The notes beneath the pieces are model-generated. The model did no database searches, was not told where the DNA came from, and was given only the letters and a program-made list of their open reading frames with translations. Shown in pieces: positions 58,625 through 64,000 of a stretch of DNA of 64,000 bases. The stretch lies in NCBI GenBank assembly GCA_016125505.1, contig WGLP01000009.1, positions 62,001 to 126,000 of the forward strand. Reading direction: 5' to 3'. The position numbers and the translations under genes were made by a program. The DNA comes from Gammaproteobacteria bacterium (lineage in GTDB: Bacteria > Pseudomonadota > Gammaproteobacteria > UBA6429 > Thiohalophilaceae). The number at the start of each line of letters is the position of its first letter. The stretch's first letter is position 1.

Positions 58625-59668
58625 CTAGAGCGTTGGTTCATCCGGAAGGACGCCCGGCAAGGTTTGTTCGCCCTGGAGCGCCTCGACCACCGCCGCCACG
58701 TCCGCTGGCTTTTCAAATCGCGCAATATGAAACAGTGCATCGCCTTCGTTGACCAGGGGCAGGTCCGAACAGCCGATAATCACGCCATCCGTGGGCGCGC
58801 TAACGATGCGCTCCTTTTCGCCGAAGGGGTCAGCGATGATTCCCAGCGTTTCTCCCTTGCGCACCCGCGCACCCAATGGCGCCAGTGAACGAATGATGCC
58901 GCTTTCCGGTGCCCGCACCCAGGTACTCGAGTGTGCGATGAATGGCGTGACGACACGCTGGCGTTTTTGCGCGCGCGCAGGCAGCATCCCCAGACGCCGC
59001 AATACACCCACGATCCCTTTTACCCCGGCGCGAATCGAGAATTCGTCGAAACGCAAGGCCTCCCCGGCTTCGTAGAGAATGGTCGGTACGCCGGCCTCGG
59101 TAGCGACGCGTCGCAGCGCGCCATCCGGCCCGTTCGAGCTGAGTAATACCGGGATGCCGAAGGCATCGGCCAGTTCGGCGACCTGGGGATTATCCAGGTC
59201 CCCGCGCACCTGCGGCAGGTTATTACGGTGTATCGCCGCGGTATGCAGGTCGATACCGTGCGTCGCGTTCTTCACGACTTCGTTCATGAACAGGTTGGCG
59301 AGGCGCGCCGTCAGCGAGCCTTGCGCCGAGCCGGGGAAACTGCGATTGAGGTCGCGCCGATCCGGCAGGTACCGCGACGTGTTGATAAAACCATGCACAT
59401 TCACCACCGGCACTGCTATCAACGTACCCTGCAACTGCTTAAGTGAAGGCAGCGCCAGGATACGTCTGATCATTTCCACACCGTTGATTTCATCACCGTG
59501 GATCGCCGCGCTCAGAAAGAGGCGCTTACCCGGCTTTTTCCCGTTCACGACATACACCGGCATGGTGATTTCGCTGTGGGTATACAAACGGCCAACTGAC
59601 AGATCAATACTGCAGCGCTGACCTGGTTGCACCTGTACCCCGTTTAGCACAAATGGAGTGTTCCGCAT
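58625..59668 (-). CDS. AstE/AspA-family zinc deacylase-like hydrolase
   Basis: 347 residues. The carboxypeptidase-like fold of succinylglutamate desuccinylase/aspartoacylase is seen in AAIHGDEINGVEM (His and Glu ligands, about 54-66), DLNRSFPG (about 105-112) and GIDLHTAAIHRNNLPQVRG (third ligand His, about 138-156). The catalytic Glu lies in TILYEAGEALRFDE (about 217-230). A C-terminal biotinyl-like extension (about 260-335) includes SGIIRSLAPLGARVRKGETLG. It is the last gene of the RimK-type cluster. The substrate could be a peptide or acyl-amino-acid tag; that is an inference from context. Confidence 0.8.
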   Translation of the reverse strand: MRNTPFVLNGVQVQPGQRCSIDLSVGRLYTHSEITMPVYVVNGKKPGKRLFLSAAIHGDEINGVEMIRRILALPSLKQLQGTLIAVPVVNVHGFINTSRYLPDRRDLNRSFPGSAQGSLTARLANLFMNEVVKNATHGIDLHTAAIHRNNLPQVRGDLDNPQVAELADAFGIPVLLSSNGPDGALRRVATEAGVPTILYEAGEALRFDEFSIRAGVKGIVGVLRRLGMLPARAQKRQRVVTPFIAHSSTWVRAPESGIIRSLAPLGARVRKGETLGIIADPFGEKERIVSAPTDGVIIGCSDLPLVNEGDALFHIARFEKPADVAAVVEALQGEQTLPGVLPDEPTL

Positions 59669-59670
59669 GG

Positions 59671-60576
59671 CTAACCTTTCCCGCGCGTCCGCGTCTTGTT
59701 GGGCTTGGCGTTTTTTTCAATAAACTCAATCATCATGCCAGCGATGTCCTTGCCGGTCGCGGACTCAATGCCCTCCAGCCCGGGCGAAGAGTTGACCTCC
59801 ATCACGACCGGCCCGTGATTGGAGCGCAGGATATCCACGCCGGCGACGTTCAGACCGAGGATATTCGCGGCGCGTACCGCCGTCGAACGCTCTTCCGGCG
59901 TCAGTTTGATAATCTCCGCCCGACCGCCTCGATGCAGGTTGGAGCGAAACTCCCCTTCCTTGGCCGTGCGTTTCATCGCCGCAACCACCTTCTCGCCGAT
60001 GACAAAACAGCGAATATCGCTGCCACCGGCCTCCTTGATGAATTCCTGCACCATGATATTCGCACTCAGGCCCATAAAGGCCTCGATAACACTCTCCGCC
60101 GCCTTTTGCGTCTCCGCCAGTACCACACCAATCCCCTGGGTCCCCTCCAGCAGTTTGATCACCAGCGGTGCACCACCCACGATCCGGATCACATCCTGGA
60201 TATCATCGGGAGAATGCGCAAAACCGGTAACGGGCAAGCCCACTCCCTTGCGCGACAGCAACTGCAAGGAACGCAACTTGTCTCGTGCGCGGGAGATGGC
60301 AACGGATTCATTGAGGGGATAAACCCCCATCATTTCGAACTGACGCAATACCGCCGTGCCGTAAAAAGTAATCGACGCGCCGATGCGGGGGATGACCGCT
60401 TCAAACCCGGACAACTCGTCTCCCTTGTAATGCACGGTCGGATCGAGTGAAGTGATATCCATATAACAGTGCAGGGTGTCGACGACGCGCACTTCATGCC
60501 CGCGCGACTTCGCCGCTTCCACCAGGCGGCGGGTCGAGTACAGCCTGGTATTGCGGGAAAGGATCAGGATTTTCAT
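59671..60576 (-). CDS. rimK: RimK-family alpha-L-glutamate ligase
   Basis: 301 residues. ATP-grasp ligase that adds glutamate to the C-terminus of ribosomal protein S6 in E. coli. Family marks are [39 protein letters not shown] (about 65-83), [13 protein letters not shown] (about 135-147), [17 protein letters not shown] (about 186-202) and [14 protein letters not shown] (about 259-272), whose Glu and Asn bind Mg2+. It is complete and full length. It is two bases upstream of the AspA-like gene and overlaps the retropepsin-like gene by four bases, a common RimK neighbourhood. Confidence 0.95.
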   Translation of the reverse strand: MKILILSRNTRLYSTRRLVEAAKSRGHEVRVVDTLHCYMDITSLDPTVHYKGDELSGFEAVIPRIGASITFYGTAVLRQFEMMGVYPLNESVAISRARDKLRSLQLLSRKGVGLPVTGFAHSPDDIQDVIRIVGGAPLVIKLLEGTQGIGVVLAETQKAAESVIEAFMGLSANIMVQEFIKEAGGSDIRCFVIGEKVVAAMKRTAKEGEFRSNLHRGGRAEIIKLTPEERSTAVRAANILGLNVAGVDILRSNHGPVVMEVNSSPGLEGIESATGKDIAGMMIEFIEKNAKPNKTRTRGKG

Positions 60577-61040
60577 ACCGGTTTTTTCCTTCTTCGTTTC
60601 GAGCCCAACGATTCCAGATAGGATGACGCCGGGTCAACAACATACAATTTGCGCAGGGCCGTGCGACCGAGCAACATGCGAAAACCCATACTGTCGCGAT
60701 TGGTCAGGGTAATCTCGATTGGCCAGGTCATATCGCCGAGTTTGACCAGGCTCTCGATGACATAACGTAACTCGCTGTGTCCACCGGAATCGGTTACCTG
60801 GCGCTGATCACGTACCGGTGCCTCGCAAAAGACTTCCACATCAATCCGTTTTTGAAACGGATGAATGCCGAAACGGACATAGCGTTTGTGATCTTTGCTG
60901 AACTCTTCAATACTGAAGGCGTGCAGGGAGGAGGTGCGGGCACCGGTGTCTACCTTGGCCTTGACCAGTTCAATGCCAAGTTCCGGTAGGGAAACCCATT
61001 CACGCCAGCCGAGAACTTTTCGCTCTTTCACGCCAGACAA
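60573..61040 (-). CDS. RimB-type retropepsin-like (ATP-dependent zinc protease family) protein
   Basis: 155 residues. The [11 protein letters not shown] motif (about 31-41) is the Asp-Thr-Gly-type active-site loop of this family of bacterial retropepsin-like proteases, which are annotated as ATP-dependent zinc proteases for historical reasons. The rest of the fold fits ([35 protein letters not shown]). It sits directly before rimK, overlapping by four bases, as in rimABK-type operons of other bacteria. The likely role is removal or control of RimK-added residues, or unknown. There is no signal peptide. Confidence 0.8.
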   Translation of the reverse strand: MSGVKERKVLGWREWVSLPELGIELVKAKVDTGARTSSLHAFSIEEFSKDHKRYVRFGIHPFQKRIDVEVFCEAPVRDQRQVTDSGGHSELRYVIESLVKLGDMTWPIEITLTNRDSMGFRMLLGRTALRKLYVVDPASSYLESLGSKRRRKKPV

Positions 61041-61121
61041 TCTTTGTAATGGTTAGGAATGTTTGAGTGCCTGCCGTACACAGGCCTTCACGGTTCTGTG
61101 TTGTTACTATAGCACACAAGC

Positions 61122-61928
61122 TCAGAACAGCTTGTCCAGAAGGGTAATGATAATCTCGATAACAATCAGAATCACGATATACCATTCCACCCGCAACGAA
61201 CGATTGTGCTGCAACAGGTCGAGTATGGTTTCGGTGGCACGCGAGATCAGCGCAAGTTTCCGCTCCAGCGCAATATGGCGTTCCTTGATTTCATACTCGT
61301 CTTCCATGCGCTGGTACAAACGCTCCAGCATCGGATACTGCCACAACAGTTCCGGCTTGTCGCTTACCTCGACCCTGCCAACCATCTTGCTTTGGATCGA
61401 GAGGATTTCGCCGATACGCTGCAGTAACACCTTGTTGCCGGTACCGCCACGCCCCTTGCTTTTCAGCTGGTCTGCCAGCGGCTCCACCTGATCGAAAGTC
61501 GAACCAACCGCCTTTTCGTAATAGGCCAATACGACACTTTTGGCCAGGACACCGGCTACCACTTGCAGACGCTGGATCGAGACATCGTTGAGGACAAGCG
61601 CCTCTTCTATAAAATTATCGCTGTTCTCCTTAACCCGCAGGTCAAGGGTTTCATCCTCGATATCCTTATGCGGGTCGCGCAGATAAGGGCCGAGTTCTTC
61701 CAGCAGGCGGTTTTCTTCCAGCGCACTCAGTCCAAACATGACACAAACGCCATAGCGGAACAGGACCACGATTCCTTGATGGCCATAATGAATCGCCAGA
61801 GGGTTAGTCGCGATAAACTGCGTTTGACGGAACTGTTTCAGCTCCAGCCGTTGACTGAGGTAAACTGCACGGCATTTGATGACCTTGCCGTTGTCGGCCG
61901 AAAGCATATCCGTTGCCACGGCATTCAT
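61122..61928 (-). CDS. RMD1/DUF155-family membrane protein
   Basis: 268 residues. The family, named after yeast Rmd1 and human RMND1, has a soluble N-terminal domain with IQRLQVVAGVLAKSVVLAYYEK (about 120-141), a coiled-coil stretch and one C-terminal membrane helix (WYIVILIVIEIIITLLDKLF, about 249-268). The role in bacteria is unknown; in mitochondria RMND1 supports translation. Here it overlaps the RimK-like fusion by four bases (ATGA), a tight pairing with ligase and peptidase genes. Confidence 0.8.
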   Translation of the reverse strand: MNAVATDMLSADNGKVIKCRAVYLSQRLELKQFRQTQFIATNPLAIHYGHQGIVVLFRYGVCVMFGLSALEENRLLEELGPYLRDPHKDIEDETLDLRVKENSDNFIEEALVLNDVSIQRLQVVAGVLAKSVVLAYYEKAVGSTFDQVEPLADQLKSKGRGGTGNKVLLQRIGEILSIQSKMVGRVEVSDKPELLWQYPMLERLYQRMEDEYEIKERHIALERKLALISRATETILDLLQHNRSLRVEWYIVILIVIEIIITLLDKLF

Positions 61929-63394
61929 ACTGACCTGCGCATTTCCCAGCGGCGGACAAATTCTTCCAGTATGCGTGTGTATAACTCGTCACCCAAGATC
62001 GTATCCTCCACACCGGCGTCGATATTGGGATTATCGTTTACTTCCATGACATAGATACCCTTGTCATTTTGTTTCAGATCAACACCGTACAACCCATCGC
62101 CAATTGCACTCGCCGCCTTGAGGGCGATATTGATAATCTTGGGGTCCACATCCTCCAGACGCCAGGCCTTGAAGGTGCCTTCGATAGCCTTACCATTGCT
62201 TTCATGTTTTACAATCTGCCAGTGCGCCTTACTCATAAAGTATTGGCAGACGAACAGCGGTTTATTGGCAAGTACGCCGACACGCCAGTCGAATTCGGTA
62301 TACATGTACTCCTGGATCAAAATAATGTCAGAGTCTTTGAACAGAATCTTCGCATATTCCCGCGCCTGATCCAGATTTTCCGCCTTGTATATCCCGCGGG
62401 AAAACGCGCCGTCAGGAATCTTCAGCACCAGCGGAAACTGCAGTGTATCTTCCGCCAGTTTGAAATCCTTTTCGGTCAGGATCATCGTCTTTGGAATGGG
62501 GATACGTTGTGTCGTCAACAACTCGGTCAGATAGACCTTGTTCGTACATTTGAGAATGGACACGGGATCGTCGATCACCACCATGCCCTCGGCCTGCGCC
62601 TTCTTGGCAAACGTGTAGGTGTAGTGCTCAATGGCGGTCGTCTCACGTATTAACAGGCCATCGTATTCCGCCAGGCTGTCGAGATCCTTTTTCTCGATCA
62701 ATTCGACATCAATCCCGAGCTTTTTGCCCATCGAAATAAATTTATTCAAAGCGCCTTTATTTGACGGCGCCAGTTTTTCCTGTGGATTATACAAAATGGC
62801 GAGATCGTATTTGGATACCCAGCGCGTGCGTGGCTTGTTCCAGCGCCGCCCCATATAGCTGTTGAAATACGTCGTAAACAGCGCCAGTTGTTCCGCATTC
62901 AGGTTATTAAGGTACATGGGGCGAATGCTGCGGATCTGCCAGATATTGGTCTTGCGAAACTCGACTCGCAAAAACGGACAGGGGAAAATTTCGAAGATCG
63001 AATGCGCCAGGTCCCTCAGATCCGGCGGATGACACAATCCGAAAATAATGTCCAGCTCGATCCCCGTCGCATACGCCGAGACCTGATGCTTGCGGATGGC
63101 CTTGTCAATTTCAGAGTTAATGAAATCGACTTCCATACTGTAAATAGATTTGCGGCTCAAGTCAGTGAGCGTCTGCACCGAGGGCTGGGCCTTCTGACCA
63201 CGGGCCTCGGCGAGCAATGAGACATAATAGCCAATACTCAAATAACTGTAGCTTCGGCACAGATTGATGACACGCAGGCCGCGCTTGCTTAAGGCATCAT
63301 CCCCTTTAATGTATTCTTTGGCGGTAACCACGGTTACCTGGGGAAACTCGTCTTTCCAGTCTTTGCTTTTCTCGACCACTAGCAGGTATTTCAC
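61925..63394 (-). CDS. RimK-like ATP-grasp ligase with N-terminal RLAN-type domain
   Basis: 489 residues. The first half (about 1-190) is a RimK-like N-terminal (RLAN) domain with MKYLLVVEKSKDWKDEFPQV and INLCRSYSYLSIGYYVSLLA (about 48-67). The second half is a full ATP-grasp domain: DDPVSILKCTNKVYL (about 275-289), FPLVLKIPDGAFSRGIYKA (about 325-343), DWRVGVLANKPLFV and VMEVNDNPNID (about 451-461). It should join an amino acid to a peptide or protein tail. The substrate is unknown. It begins at the stop of the C39 peptidase gene, with no gap. Confidence 0.9.
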   Translation of the reverse strand: MKYLLVVEKSKDWKDEFPQVTVVTAKEYIKGDDALSKRGLRVINLCRSYSYLSIGYYVSLLAEARGQKAQPSVQTLTDLSRKSIYSMEVDFINSEIDKAIRKHQVSAYATGIELDIIFGLCHPPDLRDLAHSIFEIFPCPFLRVEFRKTNIWQIRSIRPMYLNNLNAEQLALFTTYFNSYMGRRWNKPRTRWVSKYDLAILYNPQEKLAPSNKGALNKFISMGKKLGIDVELIEKKDLDSLAEYDGLLIRETTAIEHYTYTFAKKAQAEGMVVIDDPVSILKCTNKVYLTELLTTQRIPIPKTMILTEKDFKLAEDTLQFPLVLKIPDGAFSRGIYKAENLDQAREYAKILFKDSDIILIQEYMYTEFDWRVGVLANKPLFVCQYFMSKAHWQIVKHESNGKAIEGTFKAWRLEDVDPKIINIALKAASAIGDGLYGVDLKQNDKGIYVMEVNDNPNIDAGVEDTILGDELYTRILEEFVRRWEMRRSV

Positions 63395-64000
63395 TTATTC
63401 CTCCATTTTGCGTTGTTTAACGATCAACACCGCTTTTTGCCCTGCTTTACCGTAGCGCGCCATCAACTCAAAGTCACGCTTGGCGATGGGCATATTCATG
63501 CAGTCCGTCGCTGTCTTGCCAACGTCATAATCCACGAAAGGATCATGTACATAGATATATTTTTCATCGAAACCGGTCACAACCACCCAATGTGGAAATT
63601 TTTCATGATAGATACGGTACGAACTGATCAACACGACCGGAATACCACCTTTATTAAATTCCTCTTCCAGATGCGTCACGTTCAGCCGCCCTTTGTGAAT
63701 TTTGACAGGCAGTTTTTTCAGTTCTTTCAGGAAATCCTCCTGAACCAGACGCATGACTTCCTTCTTTTCTTCACTGCGTACTGAATCGATAAACATCGGA
63801 CCTTTGTCACTCACATAAATTTCGACATCGAAGCCTCGATGATAGGCGGCCAACGCAAGTCCATACGGCCCGCAGCCACCGTGCCCCGAGGTCATGAAGA
63901 TGGTGGTCGATTCCCGCCACAACCGCAGTTCCAGTTTACGGTTACACTTGATTGCAGGGATGAGTGAATGCATCGCCATCATCAAGGCCGAAGGGCCACA
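63395..64000 (-). CDS. C39-like cysteine peptidase, partial at the right edge
   Basis: At least 201 residues seen; the start lies beyond 64,000. The first visible codons read CGPSALMMAMHSLIP, and CGP-x-A is the active-site Cys region of papain-like C39 peptidases. So a start at the TTG of 63,985 would be wrong: it would cut off the catalytic residue. Further on, SGHGGCGPYGLALAAYHRG and VVVTGFDEKYIYVHDPFVDY (His and Asp of the triad) follow. Proteins with this domain often carry an N-terminal GNAT domain, which would be outside the window. With the RimK-like ligase it may make, cut or export a modified peptide. Confidence 0.8.
   Translation of the reverse strand, partial: CGPSALMMAMHSLIPAIKCNRKLELRLWRESTTIFMTSGHGGCGPYGLALAAYHRGFDVEIYVSDKGPMFIDSVRSEEKKEVMRLVQEDFLKELKKLPVKIHKGRLNVTHLEEEFNKGGIPVVLISSYRIYHEKFPHWVVVTGFDEKYIYVHDPFVDYDVGKTATDCMNMPIAKRDFELMARYGKAGQKAVLIVKQRKMEE

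Noticed and set aside
63395-63985. Complete 196-residue peptidase starting at TTG 63985
   Set aside because: The in-frame codons to its right (64000-63986) read CGPSA, the C39 active-site Cys region, so the gene continues past the window edge.

Overview
The window looks like chromosomal DNA of a Gram-negative, respiring proteobacterium, most likely a gammaproteobacterium with a chemolithotrophic or metal-linked lifestyle. The indications are RlmM and GreB, a complete nine-gene ccmABCDEFGHI (System I) operon for c-type cytochromes, outer-membrane proteins ending in Phe, an oxygen-independent HemN behind an FNR/Anr-like box, heavy-metal RND efflux, and a multiheme cytochrome cluster. I could not search databases, so the taxonomic guess is an inference. 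I recognised no rRNA, tRNA, CRISPR array, insertion sequence or prophage.

Region by region: (1) 1-1,650 holds three ORFs of unknown function on the minus strand, separated by two recognisable integron attC sites. It looks like the end of a gene-cassette array with no integrase beside it, abutting a frameshifted deoxyhypusine-synthase-like gene. (2) 1,800-17,700 is a mixed housekeeping/accessory stretch: MipA-like porin, GFA protein, cupin, SDR, two MFS transporters, ankyrin protein, GNAT, repeat lipoprotein, DHFR-like protein, ferritin-like protein, SRPBCC protein and a chemoreceptor. (3) 17,800-22,100 encodes a three-gene ABC exporter. (4) 22,184-23,135 carries a small basic, possibly RHH-type protein next to a palindromic operator, then a Lys/Ala-rich coiled coil. 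(5) 23,200-31,640 is a copper/metal block: a multicopper oxidase split over two genes, an EamA transporter with a His-rich tail, and CusA/CusB-like efflux subunits. (6) 32,053-38,920 is the ccm operon, followed by an Fe-S flavoprotein whose segment order looks circularly permuted, and a Sel1/ankyrin protein. (7) 42,289-48,768 is a minus-strand operon: a cytochrome-b-like membrane protein, a 21-heme and a 9-heme c-type cytochrome, a small secreted protein, and an 855-residue SPOR/TPR/beta-barrel protein. (8) 48,959-58,620 has a DUF4382 lipoprotein, hemN, an ArsR regulator, rlmM, an EF-hand/sigma/anti-sigma trio, greB, and a Ser/Thr kinase paired with a heme-c sensor. (9) 58,625-64,000 is a minus-strand cluster of ATP-grasp ligases (RimK and a RimK-like fusion), a retropepsin-like protein, an AspA-like hydrolase, an RMD1/DUF155 protein and a C39-like cysteine peptidase that runs off the right edge.

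The genes fit together best around regions 6 and 7. The ccm operon supplies cytochrome maturation. The operon beyond it encodes a membrane cytochrome b, 30 c-type hemes on two exported proteins, and a predicted outer-membrane barrel with a periplasmic stalk. That is a plausible electron conduit from the inner membrane across the envelope, reminiscent of porin-cytochrome clusters (PCC3-like) of iron oxidisers. It is the strongest candidate here for an undescribed system. The split multicopper oxidase, the permuted Fe-S flavoprotein, the heme-sensor/kinase pair and the cassette array are the next most interesting.
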